A stretch of 64,000 bases of DNA from Lachnospiraceae bacterium. Lineage in GTDB: Bacteria > Bacillota > Clostridia > Lachnospirales > Lachnospiraceae. The stretch is taken from assembly GCA_017618195.1 (NCBI GenBank), contig JAFZUW010000004.1, positions 20,840 to 84,839 of the forward strand, given 5' to 3'. The first letter of the stretch is position 1, and the number at the start of each line of letters is the position of its first letter. Shown in pieces: positions 48,459-56,803 of this stretch. The translations under genes were made by a program, and so were the position numbers. The notes under the pieces were generated by a model that saw nothing but the letters and a program-made list of their open reading frames with translations, did not search any database and was not told the DNA's origin.

Positions 48459-49760
48459 TTATTTGAGATTGATCGTTCCGACGTTCGAAAGGTTTTCAAA
48501 CGTCTTAAGGCCGGTATCACTCCAGGTCAGGATCTTATTTCTCTGTCCTTCTCCTTCAGAGTCGTTCACATGGATGTCAAGTCCGAGGAAGCCGCCGTGA
48601 ACCATGGATTCCTTCGGAACCGGCATCGAAAGCTCAACAATGTAGCCTTTGTCGTCGCCGGTTACCTTGTAAGTAAGCGCAGAAGCGGTTGCACCGTTTC
48701 CGCATTCGATTGCACCGTCACGCCCGATTCTAAAGTGCATGTCCTTTCCTTCTCGGTACTTGTCGGATTTCGTTCCGTCACCGCAGAGGAATACCTCGAC
48801 ACTGTCTTTTCTTGTCATCAAAATGCCCTCGGAATTGGGCGTATCGTCCGTAACATTGATTAAAAGATAGATGCGGTTCGTATCCCACAGAATCTTAAAG
48901 TCCGCTTCCGCTCCGCGGTTGCCCCAAGCAATGTTCTGTAACGGATTAACTGCGGCAGCGTTCCAAAGTTCCTCGGCCGATGCATCCATCTCCGGTTTCG
49001 GCAGTCTGCCTGCCATGTCGGAATCGAGTTTCAACGTACCGATGCCGTTCAGATTCGTATCGGTACGGCCGCTCGTATCGAACCATGCAAGTTTCTTCAC
49101 GGTTTTATCGTTATCAAGGTCGACAACCTGTACGTCAAATCCGACTTCAACGCCTTCCTTTGCCGTAACCGCAACAAAAGGCATGATCACCTCTACAACA
49201 TAACCCTGTTCGGTGTCAAATCCGACCGCTTTCATATGCGCGGCATCGCATCCGGTCCCGTAAACAAGCCGTCCGTCTCTGAGTACGGTGCACATGCAGT
49301 CGCCGGCGGCATATTTCTTCGGCTTATCGCCCGCCTCATTCAGAAATATCTTGATATGGTCGGACGTTTCCGCCTGGTTGGTAACCGTTCTGGACTTATC
49401 CTGCACGTTTACGCGGATATAAAGCAGATTGTCCGTATGATACATCTGGAAATCGGCCTTCGTTTCGCTCGTTCCGGTAATGGTTTTCGTGATCTCGTTA
49501 TGTTTCGCGAACTGCCATACCGGCTCATCGAAGCCGGAAAGCTGCGGAATGATCGAATTGGCATCCGCATTGACCGATGCTACGGCGGGCTCTCTCGTCT
49601 GAAACGGAGTCGGGGTATAGGTTACCGGGATTTCGGTCGGAGTCTTATAGACGGCTTCATCCGGAATTGACGCTCCCCTGTCTTTCCATCCGCAGGATAC
49701 GGACAGACACAGGACGGTCATCAGAACGACTGCCGCAAATCCTCTTCGTATGTGGCGCAT
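48459..49760 (-). CDS. secreted (lipo)protein with two CBM9-like carbohydrate-binding domains
   Basis: 433 residues. A signal sequence (RRGFAAVVLMTVLCLSVSC) ends in a Cys that could be lipidated, although the lipobox is not canonical (Ser at -3). A Thr/Pro linker follows, then two related beta-sandwich domains (about 75-255 and 270-433), each with the CBM9-like pattern YHTDNLLYIRVNVQD / LWDTNRIYLLINVTD, DHIKIFL / DSVEVFL and a late YVVEVIMPF / YIVELSMPV. No catalytic domain is seen. It probably binds sugars at the cell surface or serves as a scaffold. GAGGAG precedes the ATG. Confidence 0.85.
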   Translation of the reverse strand: MRHIRRGFAAVVLMTVLCLSVSCGWKDRGASIPDEAVYKTPTEIPVTYTPTPFQTREPAVASVNADANSIIPQLSGFDEPVWQFAKHNEITKTITGTSETKADFQMYHTDNLLYIRVNVQDKSRTVTNQAETSDHIKIFLNEAGDKPKKYAAGDCMCTVLRDGRLVYGTGCDAAHMKAVGFDTEQGYVVEVIMPFVAVTAKEGVEVGFDVQVVDLDNDKTVKKLAWFDTSGRTDTNLNGIGTLKLDSDMAGRLPKPEMDASAEELWNAAAVNPLQNIAWGNRGAEADFKILWDTNRIYLLINVTDDTPNSEGILMTRKDSVEVFLCGDGTKSDKYREGKDMHFRIGRDGAIECGNGATASALTYKVTGDDKGYIVELSMPVPKESMVHGGFLGLDIHVNDSEGEGQRNKILTWSDTGLKTFENLSNVGTINLK

Positions 49761-49778
49761 TTCCTGTTCTCCTCTCGT

Positions 49779-51005
49779 TTACTCTTCTTTCATCCGGATA
49801 ATATCTCCGGCCTTCGGAACACGGTCCGCTTTGGCGGTGATCATCTCTTTCGGATGGGGGCAGGACGAAACCTCGGTTCCGTCTTCACCGTACATATGAC
49901 GCACAACGGTTTCGGTAAACGTAAAACCGGGCGTTAAAAACTCAATAATGTCTCCCGTTTGGAACTTGTTTTTCTGCTCAAATACGAATGTTCCGTCGGG
50001 ACGGACTTCTTCGATCGTGCCGAGATACGTATAGTTCCGTTCGTAGACCTGACTGTCGTAGATCTGCGCATCGGGGCCGGGCTTTTCAAAGAAGAATCCG
50101 GTCGTGTAGCTCCGGTAGGTGCATTTTTCGATCTCCGCACGGTACAAAGGCAGATTCTTCTCGTAAAGCGCGGGATCGGAAATATAATCATCGATTGCCT
50201 TCCGGTAAGTTCCCGCGACCGTAGCCACGTAGAGCGCCGTCTTCATGCGGCCTTCGACTTTGAAACTGTCGATTCCGGCAGCGCAAAGCTCCGGAATATG
50301 CTCAATCATGCAAAGGTCTTTAGAGTTGAAAATATAGGTGCCGTCCTCATTCTCCTCGACCGGAAAATACTCATTGGGACGGGTCTCTTCCATCAGATAA
50401 TACTTCCAGCGGCACGGATGCGTGCAGGCGCCGAGGTTTGCGTCGCGCCCTGTCATGTAATTCGAAAGCAGGCATCGCCCGGAATACGAAATACACATTG
50501 CTCCGTGAACGAAGGTCTCGATTTCCATATCTTCGGGAATCCTGCTACGGATCTCGGAGATTTCCTTCAGTGAAAGCTCTCGGCCGCATACGACTCTGCG
50601 CACGCCGAGGTCATACCAGAACAGGAACGTCTCGTAGTTCACGTTGTTGGCCTGCGTACTGATGTGGACCGGAATCTCGGGACATATCTCTCTTGCGTAG
50701 CGGAATACGCCGGGATCCGAAATGATCAGCGCGTCGGGACCGATTTCCTTCAGTCTTTCAAAATAGGCGCGGACACCTTCGAGATGATAATTATGCGCGG
50801 TAATATTGGCCGTCACATATAATCTGCAGCCGTTTTCATGACAGAAACGGACTGCCTCGACCATGTCCTCATCGCTGAAATTCTTCGCTTTTGCGCGGAG
50901 GCTGAACAACTCTCCGCCGATATATACCGCGTCGGCGCCGAACAAAACGGCCGTTTTCAAAACGTCAAGGCTTCCGGCGGGTATCAAAAGCTCGGGCTTC
51001 TTCAT
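49779..51005 (-). CDS. trhP: U32 family protein, tRNA 5-hydroxyuridine pathway (TrhP-like)
   Basis: About 408 residues. Annotated historically as peptidase U32 or collagenase; bacterial members next to TrmR (YrrN/YrrO, TrhP) are now known to introduce 5-hydroxyuridine in tRNA with prephenate. Seen: ELLIPAGSLDVLKTAVLFGADAVYIGG, HGAMCISYSGRCLLSNYMTGRDAN with GACTHPCRW (Cys cluster) and FKVEGRMKTALYVA. The longer frame to 51098 overlaps trmR; ATG at 51005 has AGGT seven bases upstream and the family N-terminus. Only one U32 gene is present here, whereas B. subtilis has two. Confidence 0.9.
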   Translation of the reverse strand: MKKPELLIPAGSLDVLKTAVLFGADAVYIGGELFSLRAKAKNFSDEDMVEAVRFCHENGCRLYVTANITAHNYHLEGVRAYFERLKEIGPDALIISDPGVFRYAREICPEIPVHISTQANNVNYETFLFWYDLGVRRVVCGRELSLKEISEIRSRIPEDMEIETFVHGAMCISYSGRCLLSNYMTGRDANLGACTHPCRWKYYLMEETRPNEYFPVEENEDGTYIFNSKDLCMIEHIPELCAAGIDSFKVEGRMKTALYVATVAGTYRKAIDDYISDPALYEKNLPLYRAEIEKCTYRSYTTGFFFEKPGPDAQIYDSQVYERNYTYLGTIEEVRPDGTFVFEQKNKFQTGDIIEFLTPGFTFTETVVRHMYGEDGTEVSSCPHPKEMITAKADRVPKAGDIIRMKEE

Positions 51006-51081
51006 GTCAACTACCTGATGCAGGCGGATCTGCACCGGAGATGTGCCTGCAGAATCTCCGGCGAAGTTTGAACGGTCAAAC

Positions 51082-51771
51082 TTAAACAAGTTTCGCAACC
51101 GCGATGCCGTCTCCGAGAGGAAGCATCATGCAGTTGAACTCCCCGCTTCGGAAAAGCATGTCGATGAATTCCCTCATCCGTAAATGGATCGTACGGTCTC
51201 TTCTTGTGACGGTAAATTTGGATTCCGCTACGGAACCCTCCTGTAAAACATTGTCGGCAATCAGGATGGAATCCCGGTTCATCAGCGTACGGATCAGGTT
51301 AAGATAAACCGGATACTGCGCTTTCGCGGCATCTAAAAAGATCAGATCAAAGCGCCCGCCGTCTGCCGAAAGCTTTTTAAGAAACGCTTCCGCGTCATCC
51401 TTCACGCAGCGGATCTGCGGGCACGAACGGTTCTTTCTCTTCTCGTAATCCCGGGCAAATGCCGCCGTATTCGAACACGCTTCCCCGTATCGGGCGTCGT
51501 CCTTCTCTACGGTAACGATCGAAGCTCCTTCCGGCAGAAATTCTGCCGTTAAACACGAAGAAAAGCCGATGGCGGTACCGATTTCGAGTACTTTCAACGG
51601 CTGTCTGTCCAAACATACGAATCGAAGAAATGACTGAGCCTCCCTGCGTATTACAGGAACACGATCCGCCCTTGCTTTTTGGTAAAGGTTCTCCAAAAAT
51701 TCAGGCAGATCGGGCTGCAGCGAGGATAAATAATCCGAAATATGACTGTTGACCAATAATGAATCGTTCAT
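51082..51771 (-). CDS. trmR: tRNA 5-hydroxyuridine O-methyltransferase TrmR
   Basis: 229 residues, class I SAM-dependent O-methyltransferase: VLEIGTAIGFSSCLTAEFL (SAM motif), VEKDDARYGEA, FDLIFLDAAKAQYPVYL (metal-binding Asp) and LIADNVLQEG. Known TrmR converts tRNA 5-hydroxyuridine 34 to 5-methoxyuridine, which fits the U32 gene next door. Its ATG overlaps the preceding stop (ATGA) with GAGGAAGA upstream. Confidence 0.93.
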   Translation of the reverse strand: MNDSLLVNSHISDYLSSLQPDLPEFLENLYQKARADRVPVIRREAQSFLRFVCLDRQPLKVLEIGTAIGFSSCLTAEFLPEGASIVTVEKDDARYGEACSNTAAFARDYEKRKNRSCPQIRCVKDDAEAFLKKLSADGGRFDLIFLDAAKAQYPVYLNLIRTLMNRDSILIADNVLQEGSVAESKFTVTRRDRTIHLRMREFIDMLFRSGEFNCMMLPLGDGIAVAKLV

Positions 51772-52187
51772 TCTTCCTCTTCAAAGGTCTCCTCTGTTTC
51801 CTGATATCGGGTTATAATCTTCAGAATGGTATCATAATCCATGTCCGAACGGAGGGTATAAGTACCCGGCTGGATATTGGACTTACTGAGTATGCTTTTG
51901 GTATAAAACGAATACCGGTCTACGATTACGCCTTCTCTCTTCAGTTTCATTGCGACTTCCTTCGTGGAGTCGCCGGACTGAATAAAGAACTCGATCTCCT
52001 GTCCTTCTCCTTCCTTGTCAACGGCAACCGAACCGAACAGCTGGTAACAGAAATTGTAACCGTACTGCGACAGTTTGATCGTTGCAATGACTACGACGGT
52101 ATAAAACAGGATATCCATCAGAAGTCTGGATATGTTGTTGGAAAAGTCACGGATGACTCTTCCGGTTTTGAGCTTTTTTTTCTTCAC
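51768..52187 (-). CDS. MltG-like membrane protein lacking the transglycosylase domain
   Basis: 139 residues: a basic N-terminus, one transmembrane helix (LMDILFYTVVVIATIKL), then about 75 residues resembling the LysM-like N-terminal domain of MltG/YceG (EFFIQSGDSTKEVAMKLKREGVIVDRYSFY, GTYTLRSDMDYDTILKIIT) and an acidic tail. The catalytic region with the essential Glu is absent and the gene stops cleanly before trmR. In B. subtilis the yrrL (mltG) gene occupies this same place between yrrK-yrzB and yrrM. The start is GTG at 52187. It probably retains a scaffold or binding role in the elongation or division complex (inference). Confidence 0.82.
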   Translation of the reverse strand: MKKKKLKTGRVIRDFSNNISRLLMDILFYTVVVIATIKLSQYGYNFCYQLFGSVAVDKEGEGQEIEFFIQSGDSTKEVAMKLKREGVIVDRYSFYTKSILSKSNIQPGTYTLRSDMDYDTILKIITRYQETEETFEEEE

Positions 52188-52202
52188 TTTTATGCCCCGC
52201 TG

Positions 52203-53867
52203 TTACGCATTCCAGTCGACGATTACCGGAAGGATCATCGGACTGCGCTTCATAACCCTCCAGAAATAGTCGCTGAGATTCTGCTTAATATCCGCGCGAA
52301 GCCGGTTGAAGTCCGTGCCTCCCGCTTCGGAGAACCGTATGCAGGTATCCGTAACAACGTCTCTTGCTTCTTCAAGCAGCTGTTCGGATTCCTTTACGTA
52401 TACAAATCCTCTTGTTACAATATCCGGTCCGCTGATCACTTCGCCTGCAGCCGAATCATAGCCGACCGAAACGATAACGATACCGTTCACGGACAGATAC
52501 TGACGGTCTCTGAGTACCGCGTTACCGACATCACCGACACCGAGTCCGTCCACCATAATGCCGTGTGCGGGCACGTTTCCGACGATTTCGGCATAATCCT
52601 TCGTCAGTTCCAGAACGTCGCCGGATTTCAGGATTTCAATCCGTTCCGCGGGAATTCCGAGGTTCAAAGCGATGTTCTTCTGTGCGATACGATGCCTGTA
52701 CTCTCCGTGGATCGGAATCGCATATCTCGGCTTCGTAAGGCAGTATAACAATTTAATTTCTTCCTGGTTGGCATGTCCGGAAACATGCGTATCCTGGAAG
52801 ATAACATTGGCCCCGAGCATCGAAAGTACGTTGATCAGTTTGAATACCGCCTTCTCGTTGCCGGGAATCGGCGTAGCACTGATGATAACGACGTCGCCGG
52901 GCATGATCGATACGCGCTTATGCGTATTGGATGCGATTCTCGAAAGCGCCGCCATCGGCTCGCCCTGGGAACCGGTCATGATCAGAACGATCTGATTGTC
53001 CGGATAATTCTTAATTTCCTCCGCTGCGATCATCAGTCCGTCCGGAACCTTGATATATCCGAGTTCCTGAGCGGTTCCGACGATGTTGACCATGCTGCGG
53101 CCTTCGATCGCGACCTTGCGGCCGTATTTCTGCGCGGAATTGATGACCTGCTGCACGCGGTCCACGTTTGAGGCAAATGTGGCAACGATGATACGGCGGT
53201 TCGGATTGTCCGCAAAAATCGTATCAAAAGTCTTTCCGACCGTACGCTCCGACATCGTATTGCCGGGTTTCAGCGCGTTCGTACTGTCGCACATCAAAGC
53301 AAGGACGCCTTCGCGCCCGATTTCCGCAAGTCTCTGTAAATCTATCGGTTCCCCGTAAACGGGGGTATAATCCACTTTAAAGTCGCCGGTATGAATCAGC
53401 GTTCCCGCCTCACAGCGGATCGCAAGCGCCGCAGCATCGGCAATACTGTGATTGGTCCGGATAAATTCCACCGAGAAGTCATCACATGCAACAACGTCGC
53501 CGTAATTGCAGACACGAAGGTCCGCCGCGTCGGCCATTTTATACTCTTCGAGCTTGTTCCGTATGATCGCAAGAGTCAGTCTGGTGCCGTAAACCGGAAC
53601 CGGAAGCTCGCGGAGGATATACGGAAGCGCTCCGATATGGTCCTCGTGACCGTGCGTAATAAAGATTGCCTTAACGCAGTCTATATGTTCCTTCAAAAAG
53701 GTAATGTCCGGAATGACAAGGTCGATTCCGAGCATATCGTCTTCCGGAAAAGCAAGGCCGCAGTCCACAACAATAATGGACTGCCCGAAGCAGAATGCGG
53801 TAATGTTCATGCCGATCTGCTCCAATCCTCCCAAAGGAATTACGCGAATTCCGTTGCCGAGTTTCAT
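52203..53867 (-). CDS. rnj: ribonuclease J
   Basis: 554 residues; endo- and 5'-3' exoribonuclease for mRNA decay and rRNA maturation. Seen: PLGGLEQIGMNITAF, the zinc motif THGHEDHIGALPY (HxHxDH), HTGDFKVDYTPV, beta-CASP motifs TGSQGEPMAALSRIA and FQDTHVSGHA and a C-terminal domain. AGGGAGG precedes the ATG. Only one copy is here; whether a J2 paralogue exists elsewhere is unknown. It is inserted in the otherwise conserved ireB-ruvX-DUF1292-mltG-trmR gene run. Confidence 0.96.
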   Translation of the reverse strand: MKLGNGIRVIPLGGLEQIGMNITAFCFGQSIIVVDCGLAFPEDDMLGIDLVIPDITFLKEHIDCVKAIFITHGHEDHIGALPYILRELPVPVYGTRLTLAIIRNKLEEYKMADAADLRVCNYGDVVACDDFSVEFIRTNHSIADAAALAIRCEAGTLIHTGDFKVDYTPVYGEPIDLQRLAEIGREGVLALMCDSTNALKPGNTMSERTVGKTFDTIFADNPNRRIIVATFASNVDRVQQVINSAQKYGRKVAIEGRSMVNIVGTAQELGYIKVPDGLMIAAEEIKNYPDNQIVLIMTGSQGEPMAALSRIASNTHKRVSIMPGDVVIISATPIPGNEKAVFKLINVLSMLGANVIFQDTHVSGHANQEEIKLLYCLTKPRYAIPIHGEYRHRIAQKNIALNLGIPAERIEILKSGDVLELTKDYAEIVGNVPAHGIMVDGLGVGDVGNAVLRDRQYLSVNGIVIVSVGYDSAAGEVISGPDIVTRGFVYVKESEQLLEEARDVVTDTCIRFSEAGGTDFNRLRADIKQNLSDYFWRVMKRSPMILPVIVDWNA

Positions 53868-53886
53868 ATAAACCTCCCTGTGAACA

Positions 53887-54144
53887 TCAAACCAGATCGA
53901 TGTCCTCTAAGATCGCACGGAACATTCCGCCGACCGCATCGATCTCGGTATCGTCATCCACCATTTCGTAAACCATATCCTCGTTCTCGTCGCGGTTCTC
54001 CTTGAGGATAAATGCTTCCTCCCCGACCTCGTCCGTTACAAGGATATAATTATTCCCGTTCAGGCGGGTTTCCGAGATGACGGTAAATGTGATCTCGGAG
54101 CCGTCCTCCGTGCGGAATATCACGGTATCATTCTTCTCTTCCAT
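53887..54144 (-). CDS. DUF1292 family protein (YrzB-like)
   Basis: 85 residues, acidic, with the typical pattern FRTEDGSEITFTVISETRLNGNNYILVTD. No function is established; it co-occurs with ireB and ruvX. AGAGGAAA precedes the ATG, which overlaps the ruvX end by 17 bp. Confidence 0.92.
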   Translation of the reverse strand: MEEKNDTVIFRTEDGSEITFTVISETRLNGNNYILVTDEVGEEAFILKENRDENEDMVYEMVDDDTEIDAVGGMFRAILEDIDLV

Positions 54145-54613
54145 AGATTTCCTCTAACAGTTTTTCTTTCTCGTTCGGACAGTTTCCGAGATAGTCCATA
54201 TAAGACTGCAGAATGAAAACCGCGGCGAGTTTGTCCACAACCGCAGCCTTCTTCACATGTCCCATATCCGCTTCATCCAACGCGCGGTGCGCGGAAACGG
54301 TCGTATAGCGTTCATCCCAAAGGATCACCTTAAGGCCTGTTCTTCGTGCGATATCAGCGGCAAATTTCTCCGAAGCGGACGCTCTGTCCCCGATCGTGTT
54401 GTTCAGATGCTTCGGATAGCCGATAACAATAGCATTGGCTCCTCTTTCACGCGCTATTTCTTCAATTCTGCGGAATGTCTCCCGTAATTGCTTCCCCCGG
54501 TTTCTGCGGATTACTTCAAGCGGCTGGGCAGTCAGAAAGAGTCCGTCGCTTGCAGCCACGCCGACCGTGGCCTCTCCGTAATCAAGCCCCAGCAGACTGA
54601 GCTTACGTTCCAT
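54128..54613 (-). CDS. ruvX: RuvX/YqgF Holliday-junction-resolvase-fold protein (16S rRNA maturation nuclease)
   Basis: 161 residues with an RNase H-like fold: LLGLDYGEATVGVAASD (first Asp), IVIGYPKHLNNT, VILWDERYTTVSA (Glu) and KAAVVDKLAAVFILQSYM (final Asp). The E. coli homologue processes the 16S rRNA 5' end. AGAGGAG precedes the ATG. Confidence 0.95.
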   Translation of the reverse strand: MERKLSLLGLDYGEATVGVAASDGLFLTAQPLEVIRRNRGKQLRETFRRIEEIARERGANAIVIGYPKHLNNTIGDRASASEKFAADIARRTGLKVILWDERYTTVSAHRALDEADMGHVKKAAVVDKLAAVFILQSYMDYLGNCPNEKEKLLEEIYGREE

Positions 54614-54624
54614 AAATACTCCTC

Positions 54625-54879
54625 TTACTTCAGGTTGTTCTCAATGTAGTCGGTCAGAAGCTGCTCAATGATCTCGTCCCGCTCAACCTTTGCAATCTTA
54701 GCACGCGCATTCAGGTGATTCGTGATATAAGTCGGATCGCCGCTCATCAGATATCCTACCATCTGGCTCACCGGATTATATCCTTTCTCGGCCATGGCTA
54801 CGTAGACCGAAGCGATAACGCTGCGGACGTAATCATCCGAAATATTCTCAACCTTAAAGAATTGTGTTCCCTGTGCCAT
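54625..54879 (-). CDS. ireB: IreB family regulatory phosphoprotein (UPF0297)
   Basis: 84 residues; matches IreB/YrzL: VENISDDYVRSVIASVYVAMAEKGYNP and GYLMSGDPTYITNHLNARA. In enterococci IreB is phosphorylated by the PASTA kinase IreK and controls cephalosporin tolerance. GGAGGAGGG precedes the ATG at 54879, so the longer frame to 54918 is rejected. First gene of the ireB-ruvX-DUF1292 run; mtaB ends 53 bp upstream. Confidence 0.95.
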   Translation of the reverse strand: MAQGTQFFKVENISDDYVRSVIASVYVAMAEKGYNPVSQMVGYLMSGDPTYITNHLNARAKIAKVERDEIIEQLLTDYIENNLK

Positions 54880-54931
54880 TATATCCCTCCTCCTGTAACA
54901 TATGGATAGGTATAACATACCAAAGTTTATT

Positions 54932-56365
54932 CTACTCTATTTTGTGGGAAATAGCAACAGTTTTTGCTTGAATAATACCATCTGTTGTGATGTCTTCCCC
55001 GACAGCTTCGACAATCCGTCCGCTCAGGTCCGTATCCGCCGGGAAGCGGTATGTTCCGTAGCGCGGGCAGTGCCCGTTTGCATACGTTACGCCGCCTTCT
55101 TCGGTCATTTCTTCCACCATCACGGAAGCAGTCTTTCCTAAAAGATTTCCGTAATACCGTGCCCGAAGCTTCCTCTCGGTCTCCAAAAACCGTACTTCCC
55201 GCTCATGCTTTACGGCTTCGGTCAATTGTCCTTCCATCTTATCCGCAACAGTCCCTTTTCTTCTCGAATACGGAAATACGTGAATCTGCGCGAATCCGAT
55301 TTTTTCGGCAAATGCCATCGATTCGAGGAAGTCTTCCTCGGTTTCCCCCGGGAATCCGACAATAATATCGGTCGTAAGCGCCGGATTGTCAAATGCCTCC
55401 CTGAGAAGTCCGACAGCCTCTTCAAATTCCTCAGGCGTATACCGCCGGTTCATCCGTTGTAGCGTCTTTGCGCACCCGCTCTGCAGCGAAAGGTGAAAAT
55501 GAGGACAGATCTCCTTAATACTGCTTAACGCTTCCGTGAATTCCTTCGTAATGATCCGCGGCTCAAGTGATCCGAGCCGGATCCGCTCAATCCCATTAAT
55601 CTTTGCGAGCTTTTCAAGAAGCGATATTAACGGCATGGAGCCGTCATCGGTCTTCAAGCTGCTCTGTTCCCTTACACTCCTCTTATCAAGCCCGTATGAG
55701 GACAGGTGAATGCCCGAAATTACAATCTCTTTACAGCCGGATTCCGCGAGAAGCTTTGCTTCCGCAAGAACGTCGCTTTCCTTACGGCTTGCGATGCGTC
55801 CTCTTGCAAACGGGATGATGCAGTAGCTGCAGAACTGGTTGCAGCCGTCCTGGATTTTCATAAAGGCTCTGTTGGTCGTTTCGGCGGTAACCGCCTTCAT
55901 TTCCTCGTATACCGTCAGCTTGGAATCGTCATTGATATAGTAATGCTTCGGCTCGGTTCCTCTTGCCACGGCTTCAAACCATTCGTTCAGAATGGCCGCG
56001 GTTTCACCCTTACGGCGGTTTCCGATATAAAGATCGGCGGTACCGTCGTCCTCGCCTTCACGGCAGAACTCCTGCACGTAACAGCCTTCCGCGACGATCA
56101 CGGCATCGGGATTCAGTTTACGTGCGCGGTGCAGCATCTGCCGCGATTTGCGATCCGCGATGTTCGTAACCGTACAGGTATTTACGAGATATATGTCCGC
56201 CTTGCCGCGAAAAGGCACCTCGGTAACGCCGCAGCCCTTTAAAGTATCGCGGATTGCCTCTGTTTCGTAGCCGTTTACCTTGCACCCGAGCGTCAGATAT
56301 GCGATTGTCTTTCCGTACAGATGATTTTCCATTGCTTTGTCCGTTTCCTGCTTGACTTTTTTCAT
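54932..56365 (-). CDS. mtaB: tRNA (N6-threonylcarbamoyladenosine(37)-C2)-methylthiotransferase MtaB
   Basis: 477 residues, a radical-SAM enzyme converting t6A37 to ms2t6A37 in ANN-decoding tRNAs. Seen: the N-terminal UPF0004 domain with three Cys (LGCKVN, NTCTVTN, GCYVQ), radical-SAM DGCNQFCSYCIIPFARG, GIHLSSYG, SLQSGCAKTLQRMNRRY and DIIVGFPGETEEDF, and a C-terminal TRAM domain. The start is uncertain: ATG at 56365 lacks a clear ribosome site, and ATG at 56332 (MENHLYGKTIAYLTLG) has GGA seven bases upstream and would also fit the family. It is divergent from the HPr-like gene. Confidence 0.94.
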   Translation of the reverse strand: MKKVKQETDKAMENHLYGKTIAYLTLGCKVNGYETEAIRDTLKGCGVTEVPFRGKADIYLVNTCTVTNIADRKSRQMLHRARKLNPDAVIVAEGCYVQEFCREGEDDGTADLYIGNRRKGETAAILNEWFEAVARGTEPKHYYINDDSKLTVYEEMKAVTAETTNRAFMKIQDGCNQFCSYCIIPFARGRIASRKESDVLAEAKLLAESGCKEIVISGIHLSSYGLDKRSVREQSSLKTDDGSMPLISLLEKLAKINGIERIRLGSLEPRIITKEFTEALSSIKEICPHFHLSLQSGCAKTLQRMNRRYTPEEFEEAVGLLREAFDNPALTTDIIVGFPGETEEDFLESMAFAEKIGFAQIHVFPYSRRKGTVADKMEGQLTEAVKHEREVRFLETERKLRARYYGNLLGKTASVMVEEMTEEGGVTYANGHCPRYGTYRFPADTDLSGRIVEAVGEDITTDGIIQAKTVAISHKIE

Positions 56366-56380
56366 TCTGATAGTTACACT
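56352..56380 (+). promoter_or_regulatory. promoter of the HPr-like gene
   Basis: TTGACT, 17-bp spacer, TACACT, ending 37 bases before the ATG. The -35 box overlaps the first codons of mtaB on the other strand. Confidence 0.65.
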
Positions 56381-56417
56381 TAAAGTAATCTAAGTAATAA
56401 AGAGGGGGCGATGCCAC

Positions 56418-56660
56418 ATGAAAACCGTTACCATTTGCCTGAATTCCATTGACAAGGTTAAGAACTTCGTTAACGACGTGACCAAGTTCGATTCCGATTT
56501 CGATCTGATCTCCGGCCGCTATGTTATCGACGCCAAGTCCATCATGGGAATCTTCTCTTTGGACCTGAACAAGCCGATTACGCTCGGAATCCACAACGAA
56601 GACGACATTGAGCACATTCTCAAAGTTCTTGAGCCTTACATCGAAGAGACCGAAGAATAA
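56418..56660 (+). CDS. HPr-like protein without the active-site histidine (Crh-like)
   Basis: 80 residues aligned with HPr throughout. The segment around HPr Ser46 is kept (DAKSIMGIFSLDL), but the His15 region (GIHARP in HPr) reads NSIDKVKNF, so it cannot carry the PTS phosphoryl group. B. subtilis Crh is similarly His-less yet Ser46-phosphorylated and acts with CcpA in carbon catabolite control. A like role is inference; no HPr kinase gene is nearby. GAGGGGG lies nine bases before the ATG, with its own promoter and terminator. Confidence 0.9.
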   Translation: MKTVTICLNSIDKVKNFVNDVTKFDSDFDLISGRYVIDAKSIMGIFSLDLNKPITLGIHNEDDIEHILKVLEPYIEETEE

Positions 56661-56679
56661 AACATGTTCACTCATGAAA

Positions 56680-56707
56680 GCAGGAGGAATCAACCTCCTG
56701 CTTTTTT
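56680..56707 (+). terminator. intrinsic terminator after the HPr-like gene
   Basis: GCAGGAGG-AATCAA-CCTCCTGC followed by TTTTTT; 8-bp perfect stem, 19 bases beyond the stop. Confidence 0.95.
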
Positions 56708-56732
56708 ATTGCTTTAAAGGCTGCCCGCCTCA

Positions 56733-56750
56733 GGGAATGCTTCGATTCCC
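56733..56750 (-). terminator. short hairpin after the DUF4132 gene
   Basis: GGGAAT-CGAAGC-ATTCCC lies 53 bases after the stop of the giant gene. No U-tract follows on the minus strand, so termination is doubtful. Confidence 0.25.
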
Positions 56751-56803
56751 GAAAACAATCTGATTATACAATTGATGTCCGTTTCCGTCTATAGGGAACT
56801 TCC

